Positions 1 to 7,820 of a stretch of 64,000 bases of DNA are shown here, piece after piece. Source of the DNA: JBCAXA01 sp038749025 (lineage in GTDB: Bacteria; Pseudomonadota; Gammaproteobacteria; Steroidobacterales; Woeseiaceae); NCBI GenBank assembly GCA_038749025.1, contig JBCDIL010000008.1, positions 100,009 to 164,008 of the forward strand, read 5' to 3'. The notes under the pieces are model-generated. The model saw only the letters and a list, made by a program, of their open reading frames with translations. It ran no database searches and had not been told where the DNA came from. The translations under genes were made by a program, and so were the position numbers. The first letter of the stretch is position 1. Each line of letters starts with the position of its first letter.

Positions 1-1575
1 CGGCTGAAACAGTTGGCAGCGGAAAACGACGCCGACGTTTCGGTCGTCGTCGTCGAAAAAGGGGCTGAAATCGGTGCGCATATTCTGTCGGGCAATGTCT
101 TTGAGCCAACGGCGCTAACTGAGCTGTTTCCCGATTGGCAGGAACGTGGTGCACCACTGACCACCAAGGTCGTCGACGACACCTTTCACTACATGACGAG
201 CCCGACGCGCTCGACGCGGGTACCGAACGCGTTGGTGCCCGCACCGATGCACAACGAAGGCAATTACATCATCAGTTTGGGGCGCTTGTGCCAGTGGTTA
301 GCGGAGCAGGCCGAAGCGCTAGAGGTCGATTTGTTTCCTGGGTTTGCCGCCGCTGACGTGTTGTATGACGATACCGGTGCCGTAGCTGGCGTTATTACCG
401 GCGACATGGGTGTCGCCCGAGATGGCAGTGAAAAGTCTGCCTTCACGCCCGGCTACGAATTGCGAGCCCGCTACACGGTTTTCGCCGAAGGTTGTCGGGG
501 CCATCTGGGTAAGGAATTGATGGACCGGTTCGATCTGCGCGCCGAGTGCGATCCGCAACACTACGGCCTTGGGTTGAAAGAAATCTGGCAAGTGCCCCCT
601 GAACAGCACGAAGAAGGACGAGTTGTGCACACGCTCGGGTGGCCGATGGATAACCGAACTGAGGGCGGTGGCTTTCTCTATCACGCGGCCAACCACCAAG
701 TATTCGCAGGCTACATCGTTGCACTCGACTACGAAAATCCATGGCTGAGCCCGTTCGAGGAGTTTCAGCGCTGGAAACACCATCCGGCTATCGCGGCCGT
801 CCTGAAAGGCGGCAAGCGCATTAGCTACGGTGCACGTGCCGTGAACAAAGGTGGCCTGCAATCGTTACCGAAACCGGTGTTCCCAGGCGGCATCCTGGTG
901 GGTTGCGACGCGGGTTATCTGAACGGCGCAAAGATCAAAGGCAGCCATACAGCGATGAAGACCGGCATGCTCGCAGCCGAAGCGATTTTCCCGGCAGTCA
1001 AAGCCGATTCCCGCGGCGAGGTCTTGGTGGCGTACGACGATGCCGTGAAGCACTCCTGGGTCTATGACGAGTTGCACAAGAGCCGTAATTTTGGCCCAGC
1101 ACTGCACAAGTTTGGAACGTTCCTCGGGGCTGCATTCGCATTTTTCGATCAGAACATCGCCCGCGGCCGGCTACCGATTACGCTGCGCAATAAGCGGCCG
1201 GACCACGAAGCGCTTCGACCTGCGGCTGAGTGCGCGAAGATCGATTACCCGAAGCCCGATGGGGAACTCAGTTTTGACCGTTTGTCATCGGTGTTCTTAT
1301 CGAGCACGAATCATGAGGAGGATCAACCGGTTCACCTAACTCTTCGTGATGCCGACTTGCCGATTGGCTACAACCTACCGACATTCGCTTGTCCTTCGCA
1401 GCGCTATTGCCCGGCGGGCGTCTACGAGGTCGTCGAAGAAGACGGGGAGCCGCGATTTCAGATCAATGCGCAAAACTGCGTCCACTGCAAAACCTGCGAC
1501 ATCAAAGACCCGAAACAAAACATCCACTGGGTCGTGCCGGAAGGCGGTGGCGGGCCGAACTACCCCGGTATGTAG
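1..1575 (+). CDS. Electron transfer flavoprotein-ubiquinone oxidoreductase, 5' partial
   Basis: This inner-membrane flavoprotein passes electrons from reduced electron transfer flavoprotein to ubiquinone during fatty-acid and amino-acid oxidation. The reading frame is open at base 1 (it begins RLKQLAAEND), so the N-terminal dinucleotide-binding Gly motif lies outside the window. About 524 residues are visible, close to the full length of the family less about 20-30 residues. The C-terminus carries the 4Fe-4S ferredoxin-like segment: a CP-x5-YCPAGVYE block followed by CVHCKTCDIKDP, and the typical GGPNYPGM-like end. A thiolase gene lies 3 bases downstream on the opposite strand, which fits a beta-oxidation setting. 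The first TTG at 13 is an artefact of the cut and not the true start. Confidence 0.95.
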   Translation, partial: RLKQLAAENDADVSVVVVEKGAEIGAHILSGNVFEPTALTELFPDWQERGAPLTTKVVDDTFHYMTSPTRSTRVPNALVPAPMHNEGNYIISLGRLCQWLAEQAEALEVDLFPGFAAADVLYDDTGAVAGVITGDMGVARDGSEKSAFTPGYELRARYTVFAEGCRGHLGKELMDRFDLRAECDPQHYGLGLKEIWQVPPEQHEEGRVVHTLGWPMDNRTEGGGFLYHAANHQVFAGYIVALDYENPWLSPFEEFQRWKHHPAIAAVLKGGKRISYGARAVNKGGLQSLPKPVFPGGILVGCDAGYLNGAKIKGSHTAMKTGMLAAEAIFPAVKADSRGEVLVAYDDAVKHSWVYDELHKSRNFGPALHKFGTFLGAAFAFFDQNIARGRLPITLRNKRPDHEALRPAAECAKIDYPKPDGELSFDRLSSVFLSSTNHEEDQPVHLTLRDADLPIGYNLPTFACPSQRYCPAGVYEVVEEDGEPRFQINAQNCVHCKTCDIKDPKQNIHWVVPEGGGGPNYPGM

Positions 1576-1578
1576 CAG

Positions 1579-2760
1579 CTAAACACGCTCGACGGCGATC
1601 GCTAACGCTTCACCGCCGCCTAGGCACAACGAGGCAATACCACGTTTGCCACTGCCGGCCGACAGAGCGTGCAACAGTGTCACCAAGATACGGGCGCCGC
1701 TGGCGCCAATTGGATGGCCGAGTGCGCAGGCACCGCCGTTGATGTTCACCTGTTCGGGAGTCAGTCCGCAGTCGTGCATAGCGGCCATTGTGACGCAGGC
1801 GAACGCTTCGTTGATTTCGTAGAGATCGACCGAGTCAGGATCCCAACCGGTGCGTTCATGCAACGCTTGAATGGCGCCGGACGGTGCGGTCGTAAACCAG
1901 GCCGGCTCCTGCGCGAAATTGCTGTGTGCGACGATCTTGCCGAGCGGCTCCAGCCCAGCGTTCTCGGCATCGTCGGCCGACATCAACACCAGTGCAGCAG
2001 CGCCGTCCGAGATCGACGACGAACTGGCGGCGGTCACCGTGCCCTCCTTGCTAAATGCCGGTCGCAGCGACGGAATTTTTGCTACGTCGAGCCGACCCGG
2101 CTCCTCATCGACACTGACCGTGGTAGTGCCTTTACGCGTCGTAACCTCGACCGAGGCGATCTGGGCGTCGAACGCACCACCCGCGGTTGCCGCTTGTGCC
2201 CGCTCTACCGAGCGGATCGCGAAGGCATCTTGATCGTCGCGACTGAACCCATAGCGTGCCGCCGTCGCGTCGCCGAACTGGCCCATCATTCGGCCGTCGT
2301 ACGGATTTTGTAGTCCGTCGAAAAACATATGGTCTTGCACTTCTTGGTGACCCATGCGGTAGCCGGCGCGCGCTTTCGGCAACAAGTAAGGTGCGTTGCT
2401 CATCGACTCCATGCCAGCGGCAACGACGATCGATGCCGAGCCAGCGCGAATCGCATCGTTACCGTAGATGACCGTTTGCAGACCGGACCCGCAGACCTTG
2501 TTCACGGTGACACAGCCAACGCTCTTGGGGATCCCGCCGCCAAGCGATGCCTGCCGCGCCGGTGCTTGGCCGACGCCGGCGGGTAACACCGTACCGACCA
2601 ATACTTGTGAGATTGTCGCCGCATCGATACCGGCGTCGCCGACAGCGGCTTTGATGGCCGTTGCGCCGAGTTCCGGTGCGGCAACGCTGCCGAAAGCTCC
2701 TTGGAAGGCGCCGATCGGTGTGCGACGTGCGGCGACGATAACGACAGGTGACATCGACAT
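1579..2760 (-). CDS. Thiolase (acetyl-CoA C-acetyltransferase)
   Basis: Thiolase condenses two acetyl-CoA to acetoacetyl-CoA or runs the reverse thiolysis. The start at 2760 (MSMSPVVIVAARRTPIG) gives about 393 residues, the usual thiolase length; an in-frame extension to 2865 would run into plsC and has no family counterpart. The active-site cysteine is in NKVCGSGLQ near residue 90. The GHPIGASGAR histidine motif and the C-terminal CLGGGEALA cysteine motif are both present. It is the biosynthetic, acetyl-CoA-specific type by overall look, but the split between biosynthetic and degradative thiolases cannot be settled by eye. It is probably co-transcribed with plsC, 31 bases upstream on the same strand. 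Confidence 0.92.
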   Translation of the reverse strand: MSMSPVVIVAARRTPIGAFQGAFGSVAAPELGATAIKAAVGDAGIDAATISQVLVGTVLPAGVGQAPARQASLGGGIPKSVGCVTVNKVCGSGLQTVIYGNDAIRAGSASIVVAAGMESMSNAPYLLPKARAGYRMGHQEVQDHMFFDGLQNPYDGRMMGQFGDATAARYGFSRDDQDAFAIRSVERAQAATAGGAFDAQIASVEVTTRKGTTTVSVDEEPGRLDVAKIPSLRPAFSKEGTVTAASSSSISDGAAALVLMSADDAENAGLEPLGKIVAHSNFAQEPAWFTTAPSGAIQALHERTGWDPDSVDLYEINEAFACVTMAAMHDCGLTPEQVNINGGACALGHPIGASGARILVTLLHALSAGSGKRGIASLCLGGGEALAIAVERV

Positions 2761-2791
2761 TACGGCGACCCCAGCTCGAAAAAAAGGCCGC

Positions 2792-3547
2792 TCATGGTGC
2801 CCGGACGTCGGCTTGGCGTCCAGCGCCAGCGGGCGCGGTTTGTTGTTCATCGAGATCGGGTTCACCGAGCCTAGCCAAGATCGCCCGGCGGCACTCGGCG
2901 ATTAACGACTCGGTCTCGGGGCTGATAACGGGCGGATCGATGACCACTCGGATACGAGCGAAACTCGGCAAGCGAGCGCCATCGGCGAGGATGGTACGGG
3001 TTCCGGTGATCGTGACGGGGACAACCGGTAGCTCTAAGCGGGCGGCGACCCGAAAAGCGCCTTGGCGGAACGTCATCAAACCGCGTGGTGCTTTGAACGT
3101 GCCTTCCGGGAATACAGCGAGCGGTGTGCCCGATTTGGCGGCCCGCATGATGCGGCGCGCGTCGGCCGCACTCTGCCGAACATCATTTCGTTCGACAAAC
3201 AGTGAGTCAATCCACGTTAAGAAACGCCCCATTAGCGCTACGCTCTGCATTTCGTTTTTTATGACAAACGCGAACCGCGGTGGCAGTACCGCGGTCATCA
3301 AGACACCGTCGACATAGCTCGCATGGTTAGCCACCATTAGGCACGGCGCGGCTGGAAGGTGGGCGAGACCATGGACATCGATGCGCAGTCCGGCCAGTGT
3401 GAAAAACGTCCGCGCACCGGCGCGCGCGATCGTCCGGCGCCGGGCAATACCCGGTACCAGTGCCGCAATGCCCCAGGTTGTTAAGGCCGAGACGGCGAAA
3501 ATCAGCGCAACATAGGCGCCGTAAAGACTACGAACGACGGTCAGCAT
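2792..3547 (-). CDS. plsC: 1-acyl-sn-glycerol-3-phosphate acyltransferase
   Basis: PlsC adds the second acyl chain to lysophosphatidic acid to give phosphatidic acid, at the inner membrane. The 251-residue protein begins with a hydrophobic helix (about residues 6-32). It shows the acyltransferase block NHASYVD (NHx4D, residues 74-80) and FPEGT (146-150), with a VxPVxI stretch after it. Its length is normal for the family. It is divergent from xerD across a 233-base region that holds a CRP-like palindrome. Confidence 0.92.
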   Translation of the reverse strand: MLTVVRSLYGAYVALIFAVSALTTWGIAALVPGIARRRTIARAGARTFFTLAGLRIDVHGLAHLPAAPCLMVANHASYVDGVLMTAVLPPRFAFVIKNEMQSVALMGRFLTWIDSLFVERNDVRQSAADARRIMRAAKSGTPLAVFPEGTFKAPRGLMTFRQGAFRVAARLELPVVPVTITGTRTILADGARLPSFARIRVVIDPPVISPETESLIAECRRAILARLGEPDLDEQQTAPAGAGRQADVRAP

Positions 3548-3579
3548 GCTCGCTCTGGAAAGTGGTCGGCGTGGATTGC

Positions 3580-3597
3580 GGACTGAGTTAACAGTCC
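3580..3597. repeat. 6-bp inverted repeat upstream of plsC
   Basis: GGACTG and CAGTCC flank a 6-base spacer AGTTAA, 33 bases upstream of the plsC start. A second GTTAAC copy follows at 3622-3627; the first lies inside the palindrome at 3587-3592. It may be an operator for plsC or a hairpin in a leader. No T-tract follows. Confidence 0.35.
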
Positions 3598-3640
3598 GAT
3601 CTGTGATGCAGTTCCTCTTATGTTAACGGAAACGGGGATT

Positions 3641-3656
3641 TGTGATCCTGATCACG
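3641..3656 (+). promoter_or_regulatory. CRP/Vfr-like operator
   Basis: TGTGA-TCCTGA-TCACG matches the CRP consensus TGTGA-N6-TCACA at 9 of 10 defined bases. Its centre (3648.5) falls at -41.5 from the start site predicted by the -10-like hexamer at 3678-3683, which is the spacing of a class II activator site. The GTGAT-N4-ATCAC core favours CRP/Vfr over FNR, whose half-site is TTGAT. The binding protein is inferred. Confidence 0.5.
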
Positions 3657-3677
3657 GCGGCCGGCGGGGCTCGCCCC

Positions 3678-3683
3678 CATACT
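3678..3683 (+). promoter_or_regulatory. -10-like element for xerD
   Basis: CATACT lies 97 bases before the preferred xerD start. No recognisable -35 hexamer lies 16-18 bases upstream, as expected if the CRP-like site at 3641-3656 replaces it. Confidence 0.35.
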
Positions 3684-3780
3684 GCTCGAACGCGACTGGA
3701 TGTTGCCGGATGGCCGCCGAATGAGCACTGTTCTGACGCGTTTTTCCCGTAACACCGTGACAGGCGGATCTACACCGGCA

Positions 3781-4698
3781 ATGACGAAACACAAACAGGC
3801 GCTACCCGCGGAAGCCGAGAGTCTGATCGATCAGTTTATCGATGCGATTTGGATAGAACGTGGGTTGTCGAAAAATACATTGGGCGCTTATCGCGCTGAT
3901 CTTGTGGCTTTGGCCCGCTGGTTGCCGGAAGTTGGCGCGACGTTGCATGACGCGTCGAAAGCGGACCTTCTGGCATTCATCGCCTATCGGGTCGATAACG
4001 GCGCTAAACCCCGTTCGACGGCACGGCAATTGTCGAGTTTTCGTCGATTTTATCGCTACTTGATTCGTGAGAAGCGCATTAGCGAAGACCCCACGCTCGA
4101 CATCGAAATGCCGCGTATCGGTCGCTCGTTACCGAAGTCGCTCACGGAAACCGAAGTCGAGAACCTGCTCAACGCACCGACTATCGATGACCCGCTGGGA
4201 CACCGTGACCGAGCGATGCTGGAACTGTTGTATGCGACAGGCGTGCGGGTTTCAGAGCTAATCAACCTAAAACTCAGCCAGATAAACCTGAACCAAGGCG
4301 TGCTTCGCATCGTTGGCAAAGGCGATCGCGAGCGTTTGATTCCGCTCGGCGCTGAGTCTCAGCGTTGGCTTACCGAATTTATCGAAGGGCCACGCGTGGA
4401 AATATTGCTCGAGCGGCAGACCGACTATGTGTTTCCGACACGTCGCGGCGATCGGATGACCCGGCAGGCGTTCTGGCACATTATTAAGCGTTACGCGCAA
4501 AAAGCCGGTGTCGGCAAAAAGATGTCGCCGCACACGCTGCGGCACGCGTTCGCTACGCATCTGCTCAACAATGGCGCCGATTTGCGCGTCGTGCAATTGC
4601 TGTTAGGGCATAGCGACTTATCGACAACTCAGATCTACACGCATGTCGCTCGGGAGCGACTGAAAGACCTGCACGCGCGGCACCATCCGCGAGGCTAG
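3781..4698 (+). CDS. xerD: Site-specific tyrosine recombinase XerD
   Basis: XerD acts with XerC at dif to resolve chromosome dimers at division. The start at 3781 (MTKHKQ) gives 305 residues, near the usual 298-300. ATGs at 3700 and 3721 would add 20-27 residues without family support. The N-terminal SAM-like domain (IERGLSKNTLGAYRADL) is followed by the catalytic domain with Arg in TGVRVSEL, Lys in GKGDRER, HTLRH, GHSDLSTTQ and the nucleophile Tyr in IYTHV. It is normally next to dsbC, as here. No dif-like sequence was seen nearby. Confidence 0.94.
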   Translation: MTKHKQALPAEAESLIDQFIDAIWIERGLSKNTLGAYRADLVALARWLPEVGATLHDASKADLLAFIAYRVDNGAKPRSTARQLSSFRRFYRYLIREKRISEDPTLDIEMPRIGRSLPKSLTETEVENLLNAPTIDDPLGHRDRAMLELLYATGVRVSELINLKLSQINLNQGVLRIVGKGDRERLIPLGAESQRWLTEFIEGPRVEILLERQTDYVFPTRRGDRMTRQAFWHIIKRYAQKAGVGKKMSPHTLRHAFATHLLNNGADLRVVQLLLGHSDLSTTQIYTHVARERLKDLHARHHPRG

Positions 4699-4704
4699 CA
4701 CTCG

Positions 4705-4741
4705 GCGAGTCGCTTGATCTGTTAGACTCGCGAAACTTTTT
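4705..4741 (+). terminator. Possible terminator hairpin after xerD
   Basis: GCGAGTC (4705-4711) pairs perfectly with GACTCGC (4725-4731) across a 13-base loop, followed by GAAACTTTTT. It begins 6 bases after the xerD stop. The same stretch contains TGTTAGACT, which could instead be an extended -10 for dsbC, so the assignment is uncertain. Confidence 0.4.
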
Positions 4742-4798
4742 CGGGCGAGCCCGGGTCCGATACCTAGCTTCTTTGTACCGCTATACGGTGACCACGCT

Positions 4799-5530
4799 AT
4801 GAGAATCCTTGCGCTTTGTTCTGCAGCCGCTGTCACGCTGGCGATCGCCTTCGTTGCGGCCGCCGAGACGAAACCGGATCTCGATGCCGTTAAGACCAAA
4901 TTTACGGAGCGGTTTCCGCAGGTCAAGAAAGAGAGTATTCACCCGGGTCCGATCGACGGTCTTCTCGAGATCCGCGAGGGCACGATGATCGCTTATCTGT
5001 CCAACGATGGTCGTTATTTGATCCAGGGCGAGATGATTGATCTCGACACGGACACGAACCTCACCGAGAAATCAGCGGGGATTGCTCGGCAGGCAATCAT
5101 GCAGAACGCTCCGCGCGGCGCTGAGATTGTTTTCAGTCCGAAGGGTGAGACGAAGCACTCGGTCGTTGTCTTCACCGATATCGACTGCACGTTTTGCCGC
5201 AAGTTGCACCAGCAAATCGGTGAGTACACGGCGGCTGGCATCGAGGTGCGCTACCTGCTGTACCCGCGTGGCGGCCCCGGATCGAACTCGTGGGCGAAAG
5301 CCGAGGACGTTTTGTGCGCGAACGATCGTAACGTGGCGATTACGATGGCCAAGAACGATGAGGTCGTTGTAGCGAACGATTGTGTTGAGTCTGCGCAGTT
5401 AATGGAGTCGTACCAAGTTGGCGCCGCTGTCGGACTGCGCGGTACACCGGCCATTCTATTTGAGGACGGCCAGCTGGTTAGCGGCTATTTGCCACCGGAA
5501 GAGCTGACCCGTCGCCTCGGCGGTAGCTAA
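4799..5530 (+). CDS. dsbC: Thiol:disulfide interchange protein DsbC
   Basis: DsbC is a periplasmic disulfide isomerase that repairs wrongly paired cysteines and is kept reduced by DsbD. The 243-residue precursor has a signal peptide (about residues 1-22, ending AAAE), an N-terminal dimerisation region, and a thioredoxin fold with the active CTFC at 130-133. The cis-proline loop is GLRGTP near 217. Two further cysteines (LCANDR and NDCVES) match the structural disulfide of the family. It follows xerD, as in other gammaproteobacteria. Confidence 0.93.
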   Translation: MRILALCSAAAVTLAIAFVAAAETKPDLDAVKTKFTERFPQVKKESIHPGPIDGLLEIREGTMIAYLSNDGRYLIQGEMIDLDTDTNLTEKSAGIARQAIMQNAPRGAEIVFSPKGETKHSVVVFTDIDCTFCRKLHQQIGEYTAAGIEVRYLLYPRGGPGSNSWAKAEDVLCANDRNVAITMAKNDEVVVANDCVESAQLMESYQVGAAVGLRGTPAILFEDGQLVSGYLPPEELTRRLGGS

Positions 5531-5548
5531 TCGGAGTATCTAGAGCGC

Positions 5549-5872
5549 TTAGCGTTCCAGATGTTCCAGTTTATCGTCGACCTCTTCCCACTCTTTCGCA
5601 TCTTCGGGCGGTTCTTTCGCCTCGGTAATCACTGGCCACTGGGCGGCCAACTCCGCATTCAATTCCAAAAATTGCTCTTGACCCGGCGGCAGTTCGTCTT
5701 CCGAGTAAATCGCCTCGACCGGGCATTCTGGCTCGCAGAGTGTGCAATCGATGCATTCGTCCGGGTCGATGACCAGAAAATTCGGTCCTTCATGAAAGCA
5801 GTCGACTGGGCACACCTCGACGCAATCGGTGAATTTGCACTTAATGCATTTCTCGGTAACGACAAAAGTCAT
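5549..5872 (-). CDS. fdxA: Seven-iron ferredoxin
   Basis: This 107-residue electron carrier has one 3Fe-4S and one 4Fe-4S cluster. The first motif is CIKCKFTDCVEVCPVDCF, where the spacing between Cys9 and Cys17 marks the 3Fe site. The second is CIDCTLCEPECPVEAI. The acidic C-terminal tail (EEVDDKLEHLER) is typical of the FdxA group. Its partner is unknown. It is convergent with dsbC, and the Nudix gene lies upstream on the same strand, 30 bases away. Confidence 0.93.
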   Translation of the reverse strand: MTFVVTEKCIKCKFTDCVEVCPVDCFHEGPNFLVIDPDECIDCTLCEPECPVEAIYSEDELPPGQEQFLELNAELAAQWPVITEAKEPPEDAKEWEEVDDKLEHLER

Positions 5873-5902
5873 GGTAACGCTGTCTCGCAGAAAAATAGGG
5901 GC

Positions 5903-6445
5903 TTACGGGCGAAAACGCTCCGCTTTGTGCAAAAACGTCTCCGCCGTCTTTGGCCCGTTCTCAATGTAGCATTCCAGGGCGAATCGCCCGCTAGGAAAAG
6001 CGATTTCTGGCCATGGAATGTCCTCAGGCGCATACAAGCCGACGTCGAGGCTCTCGTCCCCGGCGGCGAATTCGCCGTTAAACGTTGCCGTGTAGAAGAC
6101 GTGAACCTGACCGGCTTGGACAACGTCGATGACGGCATACAGCCGCTCAATTGTCACCCGTGCGCACGCTTCTTCCCACGTTTCACGGGCCGCACCTTCG
6201 GCCATCGTCTCGCCAAGTTCCATAAAACCAGCGGGCAAAGTCCAATAGCCGTAGCGAGGTTCAATCGCTCGCTTACAGAGCAGAATTTTGCCGTCATAGA
6301 CTGGGATGGCGCCGACCACAACCTTCGGGTTGCTGTAATGGATCATCCCGCAATTGGTACAGACCTCGCGTTCGCGGGTATCGCCGTCCGGGATAACGAG
6401 ATGGGTCGGGCTGCCACAGGCCGTACAGAAACTAATGCTGGTCAC
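5903..6445 (-). CDS. Nudix hydrolase with N-terminal zinc ribbon
   Basis: It probably hydrolyses a nucleoside-diphosphate-linked compound; the substrate is not evident. It has 180 residues. A zinc ribbon is formed by Cys7, Cys10, Cys29 and Cys32. The Nudix box runs from Gly73 (GFMELGE) through RETWEEA (residues 88-94), so the metal-binding REx2EE is intact. The box glycine that normally follows EEx is Cys95. The start at 6445 is an ATG that leaves the zinc ribbon intact. It is followed on the same strand by fdxA. Confidence 0.85.
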   Translation of the reverse strand: MTSISFCTACGSPTHLVIPDGDTREREVCTNCGMIHYSNPKVVVGAIPVYDGKILLCKRAIEPRYGYWTLPAGFMELGETMAEGAARETWEEACARVTIERLYAVIDVVQAGQVHVFYTATFNGEFAAGDESLDVGLYAPEDIPWPEIAFPSGRFALECYIENGPKTAETFLHKAERFRP

Positions 6446-6513
6446 CTACGTCGTTCTACCAGAGGGCTGGCGGTGGCCGCCGAGGGTGACTGGCGGACCA
6501 CCCGGTGGGCGGC

Positions 6514-6600
6514 TGGTGCCGGGAGAGAGAATCGAACTCTCACTCTGTTTCCAGAACCGGATTTTGAATCCGGCGCGTCTACCAGTTCCGCCACCCCGGC
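6514..6600 (-). tRNA. tRNA-Leu (anticodon CAA)
   Basis: Read on the minus strand, the acceptor arm GCCGGGG pairs with TCCCGGC. The anticodon stem CCGGA/TCCGG encloses loop TTCAAAA with anticodon CAA at 6566-6564. A class II variable arm (TCTG-GAAA-CAGA) and a TTCGATT T-loop follow. Discriminator A and an encoded CCA end at 6514. It decodes UUG. The well-known spurious peptide from tRNA-Leu genes (VAELVDAPDSKSG) is readable in this frame. Confidence 0.96.
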
Positions 6601-6615
6601 CCTACGTCCGGCGTG

Positions 6616-6621
6616 AGTATA
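6616..6621 (-). promoter_or_regulatory. -10 element for tRNA-Leu
   Basis: On the minus strand TATACT lies 15 bases before the mature tRNA 5' end, which puts the start site about 9 bases upstream of it. No good -35 is seen at 17; TTGTGG lies at 20. Confidence 0.5.
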
Positions 6622-6692
6622 CGGCCCGTGCCCCGTAAGAACCACAACGATGTTGCGACCGTTTCGCTCGTCCTCGCATCAAACGCGTTGAG

Positions 6693-7280
6693 ATGAGTGG
6701 ATTCGCCGGTATTTCAGTCCCCGCGGATGTGATCAGCGCGGCACAACGTGGCTGTCGCGAGGCGCACGCGGAGATTTTTCGTCGCTCGGCCGATGCGGTG
6801 TTTACGCTGGCGCGCCGTTTGGTCGTCGACCCTGCCAAAGCCGAAGACGTGCTGCAGGAAACCTTCATCGAGGTCATGCGCAGTATCGGCGGCTTCCGTG
6901 GCGATGCGGCCTTCGCGACGTGGCTGCGTCACGTTGCGGTCAGCAAAGCGCTGATGTTGCTCCGCTCAAGCTGGGAGCGTCGCCGCGACACGCTGCCGGA
7001 CAACGATCGCCTCGCAGCGGTCGCAGAAAGCGATCCGCTTGTCGACCGGGCGCTCGTCGGCGCACTGGAGTCGCTCGATAGCGCCAGCCGTGCGGTGGTT
7101 TGGTTGTACGACGTCGAGGGTTACACGCACGTCGAAATCGCGGCGATGATGAATAAATCGGTGAGTTACTCCAAGAGCCGACTCGCTCGTGCACACGTGG
7201 CATTGCGAGAGCGCTTGCAATCGAAGGCTGGCATGTCGCCAGCGACACAAGAGACTAACGTGGTGACTTGTTTTGACTGA
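6693..7280 (+). CDS. ECF-type RNA polymerase sigma factor
   Basis: This 195-residue sigma-70 family protein has only regions 2 and 4. Region 2 contains AEDVLQETFIEVMR and the FRGDAAFATWLRHVAVSKAL core-binding and -10 segment. Region 4 contains LDSASRAVVWLYDVEGYTHVEIA and the helix-turn-helix MMNKSVSYSKSRLARA. The next gene overlaps its stop by 8 bases and encodes a small single-pass membrane protein, the usual place for an anti-sigma factor. The signal it answers is unknown. The ATG at 6693 has no strong ribosome-binding site. Confidence 0.88.
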   Translation: MSGFAGISVPADVISAAQRGCREAHAEIFRRSADAVFTLARRLVVDPAKAEDVLQETFIEVMRSIGGFRGDAAFATWLRHVAVSKALMLLRSSWERRRDTLPDNDRLAAVAESDPLVDRALVGALESLDSASRAVVWLYDVEGYTHVEIAAMMNKSVSYSKSRLARAHVALRERLQSKAGMSPATQETNVVTCFD

Positions 7281-7803
7281 CAACGACCTCAAAGAGGCGC
7301 TGCGACGACTACCGTTGGAAAGCGCCGATCGCGCTTCCTGGAACCGAATCGTCGCGCGCGCTGACGCACTTGGCATTGCCGAAGCGTCGTCACCGACGGC
7401 TGGTCGCCAACCGTGGCAATGGCTCGCCGCGGCAGCCGCTGTCGCTGCCATCGCGGTGGCTATTATGTCACCCGAAGAGATCACGCCAAGCGCGCCGCCA
7501 GCCCGTGTTGTAGAGACGGGTGTCGTAACCGATGACGCAACGCTCGACGTGTTGATGCGCCATTCGCAGCTGCTAGAAACCTGGTTGCGCTACACGCCAG
7601 AGCCGCCACGTGTCGTCACGGTAGGTACGGCCAGTCGCGAAACAGCGGTACGCGAGCGAATCGCTGCCATCGATTGGCAATTGTCAGCCGGGAAAACAGA
7701 ACTTGAGCCTGCCGTGCAAGCGGCGTTGTGGGGCGAAAGGTCCCAACTGATGGGTGAGTTGGTCGCGCTACGGTATCAGCGGATTCCCCGAAGCGACCTG
7801 TAA
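7273..7803 (+). CDS. Probable anti-sigma factor, single-pass membrane protein
   Basis: This 176-residue protein starts at TTG 7273 inside the end of the sigma gene. A short cytoplasmic N-terminus (MTDNDLKEALRRLP) leads to one membrane helix (about residues 48-65, WLAAAAAVAAIAVAIM). A Pro-rich linker and a periplasmic, partly helical domain follow. No zinc HxxxCxxC anti-sigma motif is present, so the call rests on position and topology alone. Translational coupling to both neighbours is likely: its stop is 18 bases before the PDZ start. Confidence 0.6.
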   Translation: MTDNDLKEALRRLPLESADRASWNRIVARADALGIAEASSPTAGRQPWQWLAAAAAVAAIAVAIMSPEEITPSAPPARVVETGVVTDDATLDVLMRHSQLLETWLRYTPEPPRVVTVGTASRETAVRERIAAIDWQLSAGKTELEPAVQAALWGERSQLMGELVALRYQRIPRSDL

Positions 7804-7820
7804 TGATGAGAGGACAACCG

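Noticed and set aside
3548..3780. dif site next to xerD
   Set aside because: No 28-bp sequence with XerC/XerD half-sites was seen; dif is usually far from xerD.
5561..6616. 351-codon plus-strand open frame
   Set aside because: It lies antisense to fdxA and the Nudix gene, whose cysteine and Nudix motifs are clear.
6442..6645. Minus-strand open frame containing VAELVDAPDSKSG
   Set aside because: This is the known spurious translation of a tRNA-Leu gene; the tRNA cloverleaf explains the sequence.
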